The notes beneath the pieces are model-generated. The model had not been told where the DNA came from. It made no database searches and saw only the letters and a program-made list of their open reading frames with translations. Shown here piece by piece: positions 1-13,462 of a stretch of 64,000 bases of DNA (the first letter of the stretch is position 1; each line of letters begins with the position of its first letter). Made by a program: the position numbers and the translations under genes. The stretch is from Haemonchus contortus (taxonomy: Eukaryota > Nematoda > Chromadorea > Rhabditida > Trichostrongylidae), in NCBI GenBank assembly GCA_000469685.2, contig LS997563.1:11682940-11746939 (forward strand). The letters are read 5' to 3'.

Positions 1-3000
1 CAGATTGAATCCACTTCATCATTTGGTCTCATTCCAGCTTTGTCCGAGAGGGAGTCGGTTTCCACCTAACCATTCGTAAGTATGGATTTTAAGACTTCAC
101 AAATCGATTTATTGATTGATAAATTGATTATTCACACTCGAGTTGATAGTCATGGAACCTCCGCATGTTTACATATCTAAGAATAGACTGACGGCAACAA
201 CTGACATGTTGCCTCTGCGATAGCTCATGCTTTCTTCTTCACCAGTGTGCTAGCTTTCGGAGAGTATTCGATAGGTACAGCACCGCCAATGAACTTCTCT
301 ATCATTTTAGGACTCATTTCCAGGAAAATACCCAAATAGGGCCGCAAATCGATAAATCATGGGTATGGGACGCAATGGGAATTTTGAGAATAAGAAATTC
401 ATAAGAACTCTAGAGGCTTTAACTCTAAACAGGATCGAGTCCAGCTCAGAGATGGCAGCAGACATTGATAAAATTGTGGATTCATGGTTATCAAACATCT
501 GATTCTGCTAAAAACGGTTGGACGGCCTTCACTGCAGCTCGTCGATAGACAAGTTCTTTCAAGAGCTTCTCACGGTTTATACGTATTTTTGATATTCCCA
601 GGTTTAAGATAAGCTCAATAGAAATGCTGTTATGGAGCCACCATAGTTCCTCATGATACCTGAAGCCCCTTCCTTCATCTATTGATATGCAATGTTACTG
701 GTATATGATACTGGGGTAATTGTTCAATCTGGATCGCTTTGTTTTCGTCAATAGCCGGAGTTGTTAAAAACTCAACAAAAGAAAACACCTGTTGTAAAGG
801 CTCAACAGCAGCACTGCATATCAATAGTATGAAGAAAGGGGATCGAAAACAAAAGAATTCTGGAACGGCTCAATGGTTTGCAGTGGAAAGGGGTTCAATC
901 TAATTGTAAGCTACTTTTTTGTACAGAGATTCAGCAATATGTATCTCACTTGATAATACGTTACTCACAGTAGGTAATACTGCTTACTTTCTCTATTCTT
1001 TCTGAGTGCTAAATGCGACCTTACGCTGTCCGAGACTGATTTCATAAAACCGCTCATTCAGTAAGGTGATAAACGATGGCTAGAGAGGCTTTAACGCAGT
1101 CCATCATTATATGTACACTAGTGGGAATACTGTAGTCCTGTTCCTCATAATTCAGGAAATAAAACACAAGTACGTGCCAGATTCATTGGAAATTCCTTTT
1201 AAGTAAGAAACTTACTGTAGCCACGGCGAGCTTGGCTCCTTGTTGTCGCAACGTGAATCCCCATCTGATTTTCGGATCGCTGCGATTCATTCGCACCGAG
1301 ATCGTCTCGTACGACATCCTGAAACTTTGAGATCGATAAATGACAGATTGCAAGTTATGAGAAAGATTTTTTATCTAACTGAGTATTTATGTACGGTAGA
1401 GTGGCTTTTACCTGAGTCAATGAGATTTGAGATAATTAGGTCATCGGACACTCGAGAAAATCCATAAATTTAAAATTTTTCGCATTATCTCGACATCTTA
1501 TGAGAACACTGAGTCATTGGTTTCACTCATAACAAAATGGCTCCTCATAGCCCGCTACCTTTTCAATTCATGCCCAAGAACAAGCAGGATTTACGTATGC
1601 GAATAAATTTGAGACTGTCAGCATTCCTCAGAATTGAACCCCACTCGAACGGATAGCTAGGGAGTTGAAACCATGCATGTGATTGAGAAACTTCTATTTT
1701 TTATTTTTACGGCATAGTTATACGTAATGGTAACGCCGTTCCGAGCATAACCGAACAAGAACAGAAGAGCCCTTAGTCCCACAAAATGAAATATGCCTTA
1801 AACTTCCTCGACCTGATGGGTCTTTATCGACAGTTGGAATCCCTACAGAAGCTCACTCCAAACAGAGACTATTCGCTCTTGAACAGAGTGGCTGTGGGCT
1901 AGAATACACAAGTCATTTCTGACCAGTAACAGCTTTTCGTTTTTCCCTGTTTGAGCCCTTTTTTCATGGCATCAACAAAGTTTTTGCCAAGCGCGAAGAT
2001 TGTGATGGAGTCGTGGAAGAAAAAGAAGAAGTTAGAAAAGAACAGTGAACTTAAAGGTCCAAGAGGGCCTGCTTTCTGAGGGTCAAGCTGCATTTTTCAG
2101 TACACATTTTTATAAGTTTAGTATCGAATTTAGAATGCACTAAAATGAAGGGCTTGGACACAAGCTGCCCCAAAAGAAATCTCGCTTAGGATTAAGATTG
2201 CCAAGTACACATTGGCACACGAAAATCTCTCGAAAGTCATGACTGAAAGGAATTATATCGAAATTTTGAAACCTTACGTTGGTCTCAGCATGATGGAAGG
2301 AGATGTGGACTGCGAGAACTCAACGAGTCGGAATAAGAAGACATGTGCAGTTTATGAGATGAGAGCAGGCATTTTCGCCACAACTTCTCTGTGTAAACTG
2401 CCTGGCTCTACGGCAGCACAGCTGATGCTACGAAAACATCTACGGCACATTCTCATCGGATGGAGCTAACTAATAAAAAATAATACATTACTTCGAAGGC
2501 TAAGACAATGCCAACAATTGATTCCGAAAGGGTACTGCGAAAAACGATCATGTAAGCATTAATTAAAGGACGGAGGCATTCCCTGCAAACGCTTGTACGG
2601 TAACTACGACCTCAAAAAGTAAATGCGCCCCCAACTGCGCTTTAAAAAAGTTCGCATTTTGGCAGACTGAGTAAGACAAGGTAGTTGATGTGTTTGTTGT
2701 CTGCCTTTTGATTTTTTTTGATTTTATTGCTGCCTTTATCGCTTGGACATATAGGTTGCTATCTGCGTCTAGCTGGACATGTACGAGAATCCGCGAGCCA
2801 TGCCTACATTCCTTCAGAAAGTGCGCATAGGTTCAATCCTTCAAGCATTTCCGAAGTGATAAAAATGAACACTGCCATCTCACGCTCTGGTATGTTCCCA
2901 ACTACCGGTGCTACATACCCACCACGATAAATGGTTGTGAGTATAAGTGCCGATTTTGAAAAATGGCAGTCATTTCATCATGATAAGCCAACAAAAAAGC

Positions 3001-5835
3001 GCTGGAGGGATATGATCAAGAAAATGTTACTGAAACTAAGGCCCGGTGAGAGATCACTCAGAAGGGAAAACGTGGTGACACTTCACAAAGATAACATTGA
3101 TTTCGCGGCGACACAGGATTGACAAGAGGAAAAGAAATTATCTATTTCACGAGGCGATTTCATCCTTTTGTGTCAGCCGGCTTTTTGCCTGATGACTTCC
3201 TTATCCAACCAAAACGCTGACACACAGAAGCCCTCTCGGCTTGAAACAACTGTTTCAGAGCGCTCTTGATCAGAATTCATTCAGTCGTAGTTACACCAAT
3301 AATTAACATGAAATTAATGAACAACTGATATGACAGCAATTAAGAAGGTAGCCGTATTAGGGCCTGTCCTATGACCGTTCCTAAACCTTCAATTGGACCC
3401 GCTTCTGATGGAAACGTGAGCGATAGTGACAAAGGTAGCATCGGGAAGTGCTGTGACCCTATATTTGTATCATGAAACATCCGAAACACATAAGAAAAAA
3501 GCGAAGAAAGAATCGAGTTATCCACCCAAGCTGATTTATGATCTGAAATTATCGCCTTACTGCGTTTATTTATTTGTGGTCTAAGAACCAGGTCTATTAA
3601 TGGTCTAAGAACCAAGTCTAGTAAATGAATCGTCTAACAGAGGTTCAAGAAAAATCTGCGGAATCAGGAGCCTGCCCGAAAGTACATTCTGGACTGCACG
3701 CTGATGACCACGCTTTTAGATACATTGAAGATTATCGCCCTGACTCAACGACTGATTCGAACAAATGCAGTTAAAACTTCGTCGAATAAACCACTACAAG
3801 CAAATATGTATGTGGACGATGGGAAAAATAATATTGCCTCCAAAAGATAACTATGGCTCAACCTGGGATAGCCAATTTATGCAGCATCATCGTTTCTCAG
3901 TGAATGCCCTGTCACTATTCATGTTCATCTATGGCAGGATAGAAGGATATGTTGCTCTCTTTTGTATAATGTGCACTGTGCATTCAAGCTTCATTCAGAT
4001 GGTAACATCGGCAATGAGATCTTACAATGCTCTGCTGAAATTAGCCCATGTATTATCCAACCCTGTTACATCCCAATGCAAGGCTGATAATGACTGAAGA
4101 ATGATTCTTTCGGATTCGATCCGTGCGAGTCTGAATGTGCAAAATAATGGCTCTACGTGTAACGCATCTCGCGTCCTCGCATTCTTGTTACTATAAATCT
4201 CGCTCAACGGAGAGAAGTGCTCGGCCTCAGGTATATAAGGACAAGAGCGAGGTTCTGTGTTTAGTTAGTGTGATAGGTACTAGTTGATCAGGCTCAGAGT
4301 GTGCCCGATAGTTTTAGCTAAATTAATTCCTCCTCTCAGAAATGTAGCTTATCGAATTGAAATTGCTTTTTTTTTGAAGATGCAGCCACTCCTGAACATC
4401 CTGATTAAGTTGAGGAAGTATAATGAATATTTGAGGACTGGTTTCACCCAGATTGTAGATTGCCCCAATACCGGTAATTACTTCTTGTGTTCTGACTTTA
4501 ACACTTCTTGGTCTCTCGACAAACCTCCCACCACAACTTTTAGTGATAATAGTTCGCCAAGTAATAGTTCGCCAAGTAAGCTGACCTACAAAGTTCGAGA
4601 TCAAAGCTCGTAACGCCAAAGCTTCACCCTCAGAAGAGCTCTTGATGGCGGCTAATTTTAGTGTTCAATATAAACTTCATTCTTCGTATGATGACCCGTC
4701 TTGCGCCTTTACCTGTGTGGAGTACCCCTGCATATGATCTCGCTCCTCACTTTTCCTCCCTCCCAATCATAGTTCATTGTCCTAATGATGATCAAGTAAC
4801 CGAACATAATTCGCTAAGTGTGTCTGTTGGTGTGTCGCTGCTTGTGTTTTTGTGTATGTGTGTTTGTGTGTGGATATGTGTGCGTCTGTGTCGATGCGTA
4901 TGTTTGACAGCAAATTAATAACTCAATAGCTCCTGTCTGTCACTCCCCCCCACCCCACCCTCTCGCCCTCAAACCTGAAGACTTCGATCTTGAAAGTAGA
5001 AAACCAGCAGGAAGGAAACGCTGATGGTGGGTGATCAGTAGCAGTAGCAATAGCGGTAGCAATCTATTGAGGAGGAAGGAAGGTTAGAATCTAGGAGCCA
5101 ATAAAAACCTAACGCCTCCCGCTTTACAGTAGATTTTCGACAGCGTTGGAATGTGATCTGGAGTGTGATGGGGTCTTCGATGATTGATGTTAGGAACTGC
5201 TAAGAACTGATGAGGACCGATAAGTGGCTACTGCTAGTGAGTTCGTGACACTCCTCGCGTTGAAGTGGAACGTTGGCAATTTGTTAGGAGGATCAAAATG
5301 CTGAGGGATGGAGGACGATTGATGACAAAAACTGTTAGCGGATGATAAGAGGATCTAGAAGGCAAGATTTACTGGGTCTGTAACACCGTTTGTGTCCGCG
5401 TTATCAAGGAAATCGACACCTTGGTGGGCATGTGTTGCGTGAAGCGGTCGAAGATAATTGGTGATACGAACGTATGACAAAACATAAGAGCTGATATTGG
5501 GCGTTGCCACGCAAAAATCACTGGATCTTTACCATTTTCTGCGATCCAGTCTTACAGTGAATTTGCACTAATTCTCTGTAAGGCTGGGTAGCTGATGATA
5601 GAAAATGGTAGGTGATAACAGGTGATAGATGGTAATAAGCGTCTTCGAAAGCAGGATTCAATTACTCCCCAAACAATACCGAGATTACGATGTAGCCTTG
5701 ACCATTCAGTATGTTCTAAAGGATAGGTTTGAAATGTAGAGTAGTCTAACAACATATGAGTGGAAACCAGTGATGCGGAGCGAGTACAGCCAAACCATAC
5801 AGGGGTAGCGAAGTTTGGATTATTCCTCAGTGCCA
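1..5835. other. No recognised gene; non-coding with simple repeats
   Basis: I find no coding region I can support here. Open frames are short, lack paired splice sites and show no family motif. Visible structure is limited: a 25-bp tandem pair near 3578-3627 (GGTCTAAGAACC repeated), a 15-bp tandem pair near 4548-4578, a TG-rich low-complexity tract at about 4818-4905, and a short AGCAGT/AGCAAT-type triplet stretch near 5038-5065. The tract at 4880-5760 is rich in GATGA-like words. Confidence 0.5.
4818..4905. repeat. TG-rich low-complexity tract
   Basis: About 90 bases of imperfect alternating TG/GTGTGT on the plus strand. Such alternating purine-pyrimidine tracts can adopt Z-DNA; that is general knowledge, not shown here. 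Confidence 0.7.
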
Positions 5836-5975
5836 GACTAATGCACTGTCACACACGGATGGCCCAGAGATCGAGCCATTTAACATGGCACTACGATTCT
5901 GAATGGGAGTCGACTACAGGGCGTATACCAGAGAAGGAGTTGGTCAGTATCTAATACTTTATCCTTTATTCATAA
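5836..5975 (+). mobile_element. tRNA-derived SINE copy 1, internally deleted
   Basis: Matches other SINE copies in the window at the head (a TCACACACGGATGG segment corresponding to the region between the A and B boxes) and at the tail (CACTACGATTCTGAATGGGAG followed by a TTTATCC tail). The middle is missing, so this is a deleted copy. Boundaries are approximate. Confidence 0.6.
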
Positions 5976-8900
5976 TAGATTACGACCACTCCACTTCAGC
6001 TCAAGGTTCGCAGCTACTAATTTGTAGGTAGTCTTATTTTCTCTTTGTATGGATGTCAGTCTGAAAAGTTCAGCCGACCAAGAGTAAGTTGAGTAAGTTG
6101 CATGGAAATTTTTACCACTCATTCATAGATATGAAGAAAAGAAGGGGTGGGGATTACGACCTTCAAAAGTGGCGTTATAATCAATCGGCAACATCACTAA
6201 CCAATGAGTACCATTGAAGCCCTCGGCTGATCAGATTGTTCAGTTATGCCAGGGAGTCGCGGTCTCTGTGAACCCAACAGAGGGAGAAAAATGAATTTTT
6301 GATGGGATTGTTACTTAAAATCGGGAGTAATGTGTCGAAACTCCGCATTTGTGAATGCATGCGTATTCTGGCTTTTACAAAAAAAGAGAAGATCTTTCGT
6401 GAGCTCGGTCGTAAGGAACAAAGCTTGCTGTTGCTTGAAGAACGATCGTAAACCGTTGCACCTTCGTTGCCAGCTGATTCAAAGGTAGCAACAATTGTTA
6501 CGATTAAACTCAAGGAGATGGGCACAAAAAGGTGCGGAGGTGGCTTCTACAGCAGCAATCTAGCAATGAGAAGTAAGTAGGAAAACTACTAGGACTGCTC
6601 AATTTCTCGCGGTGAAGGCCATCGTAATTGCTGGTAAAGTAATCAAAAGTCTCAAAGATCCGCTACTATACCGTGCACGAGTGATTTATGAGTTCAGTAA
6701 TGAAACATCAACAGAGAAGGGTGAGCTAAAAGCGAAAAATACAGAAAAAGCTTAACTAACCCAAAAAGGGGACCTTTCCTGTACGAGTTCATATTCAGCC
6801 TTGAACGAAGGAATAACGAAGGAGATGGGCTACTGAATGACTGCTAGAACACCGTCGTGTAGTATGTGCAACAGAACAACTGAGTGACTGAAGAGTGATC
6901 ATGCACGAACACAGCAGGTTACCTTTTACACAGCGCTACTTAACTGACAAGTATGTAACTAGCACTCTCCTTGAGAGATATGTGTTAAACAAGCCTCATT
7001 AGCCGTTCCTGAAGAGATCGATGTCCCAGACTGAGTTGACACTTGTTGCGGTAACTCGACGCCATTTTTCGTCATAGGCAACCGTCTCTTCATTCAAAAT
7101 CACTGTTCAATCGCAATAAAAATGGTTTCTGAGATGTTCTCCAAGGATGAACTGGTGGCCTTCCGAAAACATCATGTGGGACATTGTTGGGCTGCTAAAC
7201 AACCTCAACAGGGCGGTATAAGGGCTGCAAAACCGGTCTGACCGATGTACACACCCACAAGTGGCCTTGTTATGACGGATTTTTCAGGGCTACACATTTT
7301 AAAATGAAGCTTCAGGACGGCGTTGAATAGTACGCTTATAAAAGAGACGACGAAATGGTTACGGACACATAATCTCGTACAAGCATCATCCCTACTACTT
7401 TTTTTGAGGCCTCATATTTTAGGAATCCGCAGATTTTCGTGCTTCCTTCGCCAATTTTGCACTAATTTGGACTCTATATTCTACTACACATTCCATTATT
7501 TCAATCAAGCCAGACCTCAGAGTTATCGTGAGCTGTGCCTTTCAACTGCAGGTGTGTTATCACCGTTAACTGTCTTCTGGTTTCAGAGAGCTATCAGGAT
7601 TCACCAGTGTATGTCGATTCTTACAAACAAGAGGTTATATTTAAAATCATGAGGAACTCACTCCCAAACAGGTTCACGAGGTAAACTCGAAAATCATAAA
7701 TTCCTACGTAGAGGGGCAGCAAGAAGCATGGCCCCATAACTCCTATTTTACCTAACCATGGTCCCTTACAGGCCATTCAATTCTTCAAATACCTTACGAT
7801 TGGTACCAGGCTAATGGAATTGGAACAATTCTTCGACGTACATTCTCCGGTCGATTCCAAAAACCGCAAATTCATTCCCCTATAAGAAAGCGTTGACTTT
7901 CTAAACGAGGAACTAAGTGTGGCGCATACCGAGATGGATTCAATCAACTGTGGAAGTACAATTTATCCTCTCCGATTTCCTAGAAGTAGAATTGATTGCT
8001 TCGAATCGCTTTCTGTCAAGCATGCATGCAGCAGAATGTTGTTGGCAAGGGAAGCAAAGCATGAGCTTTGCCACCCCTCTGACAGGTGTTCCCGCCTTCG
8101 CTTGATTGGCCATCATTTATCAACTATTTTTGTAACAACATATGACTTCATAAAAGCTGGATTAGACTTTTTCATTTTGATGGTCCCAGAAAGTTCGAAG
8201 CAATAGGAAACAAAAGCACAAAATAATGAATAGGACATCGAATACTTTCTTCGAGCCAGGAGGAACACGGCGGTTATAACACTTATCAAATGAAGTAAAT
8301 TCTGCCATCGCCGACCAAATCTTTTCACTATCTCAAAATGATAAATCGCACTCTGTGAGCATTGAGAAGGTTGTGTTCCCCACGTGCCTCCCACTGAATA
8401 GGTCGAAACATCAAAGGCACAGTTCACGATAATTTTGAGGTACCCGTTTTTATTCGAAAAGCGGTTTTATATACTGGGAATAGTTGATTGGTAGTGAAGA
8501 AAGAGAGGGAATTCGCCGATTTCGAGAAAAATATGGCTCTTCCAAAGTAGGGCAAACAGAGGTTGGACGGGACTCCATGACGGAAATAACGTAGAAGGGT
8601 ACTCGGACGAGATTTCTGTTGTTGCAAATGCGCAAAGAGCTGACTACTTCAAGCCAGAACTGTATCGCTATTGAGCATGACAAGTTCTTTGAGCTTCCTA
8701 CAAGGGTTCCCTTGTGAACGGTGCAGCCTCTAGAATGCCAGTGATACTCGTCCGAAGGTGCACACGGGCCAACCTTTGAGCCTTTCTAACTCCCTAACTA
8801 GGCCGCTTTCCGATCTAGTAGTGCCAGATATGGCATACGCGGGGGCCTCAAATTCATCCTGTGGGGGAATCTTAGAAACCATTTTTTTCGTGAACTGTGC
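5976..8900. other. No recognised gene
   Basis: About 2.9 kb without a gene I can support. Short open frames on both strands near 7.3-8.7 kb have no recognisable motifs, and no set of splice sites gives a phase-consistent model. Nothing repeat-like was identified with confidence. Confidence 0.45.
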
Positions 8901-8904
8901 CTTT

Positions 8905-9100
8905 AACCCACGCCCCTAAATGGTGCGGGGTCAAGCGGGACCACCAGAAAACGTGGTCCTCATTTATACCTCTAACAACGTCAAGGGCAAGACGTAGTTG
9001 TGTGTTGTGATGAAGACTTAACAATTATTATTCTGTGTTAGTCAATTGTTGGAATCTTTACCCCGTTATCGCAGGGGTCACAAGAACCACTGGACCACCT
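8905..9100 (+). repeat. Isolated hairpin-module copy
   Basis: A single dispersed copy of the module that forms the 20.6-23.8 kb mosaic. In the same order it holds the CCCCTAAATGGTGC block followed by TCAAGCGG, a CCACC..GTGG hairpin, the ACGTCAAGGGCAAGACGT hairpin, a CCCCG..GGGG hairpin and the ACCACTGGACC motif. The last stem is CTCC/GGAG in the 21 kb copies and CCCC/GGGG here, a paired change. The class of element is not known to me. Confidence 0.65.
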
Positions 9101-11000
9101 CCACATCATTATTTTTACGCTAAGCACAAAGAACAAATGGTCAACCGGATTCAATGATTACATGAAGTTTTCTCTGAACAATAATATGAATATGCCTGAA
9201 CAGACCCGATTCTTAATCCAAAAGAATGATCTTCAGACAATTAAAAATATATTATTAGAGTTACATTATTATTAAATTATACCAGTTATTCAAAAATGAA
9301 TTAAAAAAGGAATCTTCGCAAAATAGTTTCGGGGAAGCATAGCATAGTCATCTGAGAGGATTAGAGACAATACTCCTGTGGCGCTGATTTTTTTCAGTTC
9401 CCTCAGTAACTCCCTGCTATGGGGGGACAGGGAGAAATGTCCTACCCACTAGCCTACTTTCTAGGTTGGCATTAGAGATAATTAGCTAACTTTTAACAAA
9501 AAAAAGAAAAAGGTTGCCCGGTTATTAACTCAAGAGAATGACTTATCTTACCTTCACGAAAATGAGATGAACCTCGGAAAACCAGGAGCGACTGAAGCAC
9601 TATAGAGCACGCGTGGGATTCGCTTAGGGCGGGCTATAACACATGACGCAGAGGTATGTAGGTGCTTGGCGTGCACCCTTTTCAACCTCGGAAAACATCT
9701 GGAGAACAATTGAACGATATTTTGCAGTTATTGAATGCAGACCTCGCAGCGGAGGAAGAAGTCTTATTGATCATCGAACCATTGACTAAATTAAATGTAA
9801 AATTTGGAGTATAAGAAAGCACGAGAGAGTATATATGGAAGCCAGCTTTGCTGAAGAAATACCATCCATTATTAATCTACTTCGTTTCAGGCCCTGGTGT
9901 TGGTAGAAAGCAAAAAAGCCAAGCTCGCCTAACTACCAACAGAGCAATTCATCAGAGACAACTATGATAACATTTCAAGAAATTCAATCATGTGAGGTCT
10001 GAGGGTAATATTTCTTTTTTTAGTGCCGTGTTTTGCTCTATGTGTCTCTGCGCAAGCGATCACTTCAGTTTTTGGACCATCGGAGAGATCTAATTGCTCC
10101 TGAACTGTACCAACTTTAGGAGAAACTTATGAAAAAGATTGAGGTTGATTTCTGCTTCGCTATCCCTGGAGATAAACATCTCTTTAGCAGCACCAGAAAC
10201 AGTTTACCCACTTACAATGTAGAATGTAAAAGTTGCATTCAAGGCTTGAACACCTTCTTCTTGTGTCTTTAAAGAACTCCCAAGCGCAGTTGCTGAGGCG
10301 ATTTTTACTCCTACTGCTTTTAAAACTTTAACAAAAAAACTTTAACTGCAGAATGTAATATTTCCCTCTGCAGTACACTTCGCTCATATTGCATGACCAC
10401 AAAAATGCAATCTTGATCATCAAAACTCTTTAAGCGGCCTACATTGGTCATCGACAGGTATAACACAGCAATTCATTCAAAGGCATTATTTTCAAGGCCA
10501 AACGTTGAAGTATTTTCTGGATTGTGGCTCACATCATGATAAACTATGTTCCATCGATTGTTATTGAACTGTATAACCTAAAGATTACTACGTAAAAACG
10601 TTCAAAACTTGTACTACTGCCTAATAATTCATTTGACGCTTCACATCTTGAGAGTTGATCCCGGAAACTGAATAAAAATGAAAGTTCAGTGAATGAGCGT
10701 TTATTACGACACTCCTTCAATGAAATGAGTTACGGTCTTATCCTAGATTAGGCTACTTTCACTTTCAATATTGCAGAGGAGCTTTTCAACACCGAACGAA
10801 TTTACTCGCTATTCGTAGCCTCGTTATCTGTACCCTGGCGGTACTGGCACGTATAGGGTGATAGTGTGGGTTTTCTCATGCTGCATAGTAAATGGCAACT
10901 TTCAGCTCTTCTGCAGGTGCATCTTTCTCCTCATTGTTACTCTGTGTGAACCACCCTGCATGCTTCGGAGACGAAGACTAAAAAAGAGGTGATGACAGCT
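9101..11000. other. No recognised gene; AT-rich
   Basis: AT-rich sequence, including a TTATTA-type stretch near 9240-9300, with only very short open frames. I see no splice-consistent coding segment and no identified repeat. Confidence 0.45.
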
Positions 11001-11257
11001 CATGAGCAATAGTTTAGTTTGTAATTTCCACTACAACGCCGTAAAGTGTCGTAAGAAGAAACGATTTGCAAACTCCTCACAGCATCCATCACCCCTACTT
11101 CTTCTGAAAGCGCGATTCTTCTTCCTCTTCTACATAGACTCAGTATAGCACTGCCAACGCATTGCTCCCTTTCGCGGTTCACAATAACTCGTGATGGTGC
11201 TTTCCCATCAACAGGCCTGCTAGTCTGGCCTGACGCTGATTTTTGATGGAGCTTCAA
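11000..11257 (-). CDS. Candidate terminal coding segment, unknown protein
   Basis: A minus-strand open frame ending with a stop at 11000-11002. A TTTCAG acceptor within it (near 11110) would give a last exon reading EVGVMDAVRSLQIVSSYDTL and onward. It lies just downstream, in transcription order, of the candidate exons at 11221-11781 and could be their 3' exon or an alternative ending. No family is recognised, and the frame could be chance. Confidence 0.2.
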   Translation of the reverse strand: MKLHQKSASGQTSRPVDGKAPSRVIVNREREQCVGSAILSLCRRGRRIALSEEVGVMDAVRSLQIVSSYDTLRRCSGNYKLNYCS

Positions 11258-11781
11258 TTGTAATTGTTACTAGTACACTTCCTTTACCATGTGGTACCGT
11301 GAAATAAGTAATATTTTGGCTTCTTTGATCGTCCCCCGAACACCATAAGGTGATCCAAGTGCGCATTTCCACATCCCTTCTACTTCCTTTTCGTCTATCG
11401 GAAACACTCCAGTAGAAGCACTGAAAGAATATAGTAGTCTGCAAGACTATAATCAAAACTTTGCTGCACGGCGGGCGTGGGTGCCTGGGAATTTAGACAA
11501 TGATTTGCCACTCTGAAAGTAATAGGTCAGCACGATTTCGGGTACTGCCTTTTGAAATTTTGCAATGAGAAATGTATCGTTGGTCTTTGATAGAGGAATG
11601 ACGGTGAAGCTTTCGAGCGTCACAGGAGGAGGGAATTCTGCCGTACACTGGGCAATTCGAGTGGTAACTTCATAACCTGAGGAAGGTGTGATGGAGTCTG
11701 CATAAAGAGAACAGCACACTGTAGTAGACCTATTAACCTTACCCAGATAAGGATTGTATGACAGTGTTGCAACAAACAAGA
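11221..11781 (-). CDS. Candidate minus-strand exons, unrecognised protein
   Basis: Two or three exons are suggested on the minus strand. The first, about 11743-11781, ends at a GTAAGG donor. A 45-nt intron (11698-11742) with a TTTATGCAG acceptor follows. The second begins DSITPSSGYEVTTRIAQCTA and continues through LTYYFQSG. A further acceptor (TTCTTTCAG, near 11417) opens a segment readable in two frames, one ending SKISVRPD and stop at 11221, the other reading WKCALGSPYGVRGTIKEAK up to a GTAAAG donor. The 45-nt intron is in frame and stop-free, so its retention would also be coding. No start codon or family was recognised. The segment lies downstream of the better supported gene at 13.46-19.67 kb on the same strand. 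Confidence 0.35.
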
Positions 11782-11784
11782 CTG

Positions 11785-12445
11785 ATGAGTTCACTTATTT
11801 CATTTTCAAATTGAAAATATGAAGAAAGGATACCACTATAAACAATAGGCACCTAACATCTTATCATAATTTGTGTACGCGAGGCGCTCCTACATCTTCG
11901 AGACTCGAAACCTACAACTTTGGAACCTGCGATTTCTTCTTTTTTACAGACATTCGACTTTTGAGTTACCGTAAGACAAGCAGTTAACAATGCTAATGCA
12001 TCAGTTTTAGGATTCATACCTAGATTTTATGCTTATGATACATCACCAAGGCGAACGTTATTTACGTGAACTTAGGCTCGTTCTTCTCGCTCGTTCGTCA
12101 AGCACAATCATTCGTTCTTTTGTGCAGTCATCACAAGCGGGAAGCCGAATCACGATATATGACGGCTCCTTCTGGTAGACCTGGAATAAATTTTTGTAAA
12201 AGACGGATGGGCAACCATTTTCATAGAAGAAAAATCGCTCGGATCACAAAAGTAAGTAGTGAGAATCATATCAGCTGCCGATAAGTGTGACTCCTTCTTG
12301 AGCCTTCTTAGTTGTTATTTTAGCACTTGCCCAGTTGAATAACCCGACGTTTAGCACGCTGCCCTCCTTCCTGTGACAAAGCCAGCACGCTGGGCAACCT
12401 GTTTTTCCTCTTTCCTTTCCAATCAAATTGAAGATCACATTTTAA
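11785..12445. other. No recognised gene
   Basis: Gap between the 11.2-11.8 kb candidate exons and the SINE. The plus-strand frame at 12066-12284 has no splice or motif support. Confidence 0.4.
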
Positions 12446-12448
12446 GAG

Positions 12449-12745
12449 AGGCGCTGGTGGTGTAGTGATAAGTGGCGCACTACCACACACGCATGGCCAC
12501 GGGTTCGAATCTCGGACCGATATCTGTTTGGTCAACCAAGCCTCCCATCCCTACGTGACCGGTTAGTTGGTAAAAGACTAGTCTGGGAGGATAAAAGCAC
12601 TGACCTGTACATCGGCTGGCTACAGCAGGTCATTATATAGGCCATACGCGCATCAATACGCCACTACGATTCTGAATAGAAGTCGAATTCATGGACGCAT
12701 CCCCCAGGCGGAATGTTGACGCCCAGAAACTTTTCTTCAAGCTCT
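12449..12745 (+). mobile_element. tRNA-derived SINE copy 2, near full length
   Basis: Best-preserved copy in the window. The head holds an A-box-like TGGTGTAGTGATAAGTGG and a B-box-like GGTTCGAATC with tRNA-like spacing, the signature of an internal RNA polymerase III promoter. A tRNA-unrelated body follows (GGATAAAAGCACTGACCTG; CGCCACTACGATTCTGAATA) and then a tail beginning GACGCCCAGAA. It is about 300 bp long. Seven other copies in this window share this order. Confidence 0.8.
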
Positions 12746-13462
12746 TCTGCTAGTCGATATCGATATGCAGATGGTTTTTTTCCAGGATGTGCAAATGAAT
12801 ATGTTCTCCAAAAATCCAACGCTCAGCCACCATTAATTGTGCGGGAGGCCAACTGACAGAATCTCATGAGTTCTCTTTAATATTGTAATTCAGCTGTTGA
12901 CCTAAGCATTTCCTCGAACTGTTATATGCCTTGGATTTGAGAGAAAGTAATGTGACTGAATCTTTCGACGGGGTTTCGCTATAAACAAAACGAGCACGCC
13001 TTACAGGCATTATCCGAATTGTTTTATAGGTATGTTAACAACAGTAATACCTACTGACTTGGTAAAATACATATAATTACGATAACCAAGGCCAGGCAAA
13101 GTGTTCCGTGGCGTTGTTAGTGTGAAAAGGTTTCGTAAAGCTGTTCAAAAAATTCAAATTCGCTCTACACCACTTCATCCACAAAACTCAAAACTTGAGG
13201 GCAAAATCAAAAAAAAAAACAAAACTCAACTTTATATTCATCAAAATACGCACCTTTCTGTCACATACAGGACAACAAAAGTTTGGGCTCTGGTCAAGAC
13301 CACGACGTTTCGGTGGTATGGGTCCGTTAAATGGTGCATCGACAGAACACGGCCGTTTCATATGAGGTGTCTCCACAATGACTGCAGTGTCGTCACTGCC
13401 TTGTGGCAAAGCACCGGCATGGTATCTACAATAGCACCGATGAGCAAGTACTGACACTGTCA
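12746..13462. other. No recognised gene
   Basis: Holds an A-rich run near 13207-13222 and overlapping open frames on both strands around 13.1-13.46 kb, without family motifs. It is probably the 3' flank or UTR of the minus-strand gene ending at 13463. Confidence 0.4.

Noticed and set aside
12449..12520. A functional tRNA gene
   Set aside because: A and B boxes are present, but the arms do not fold into a cloverleaf and seven other dispersed copies exist, so it is a SINE head.
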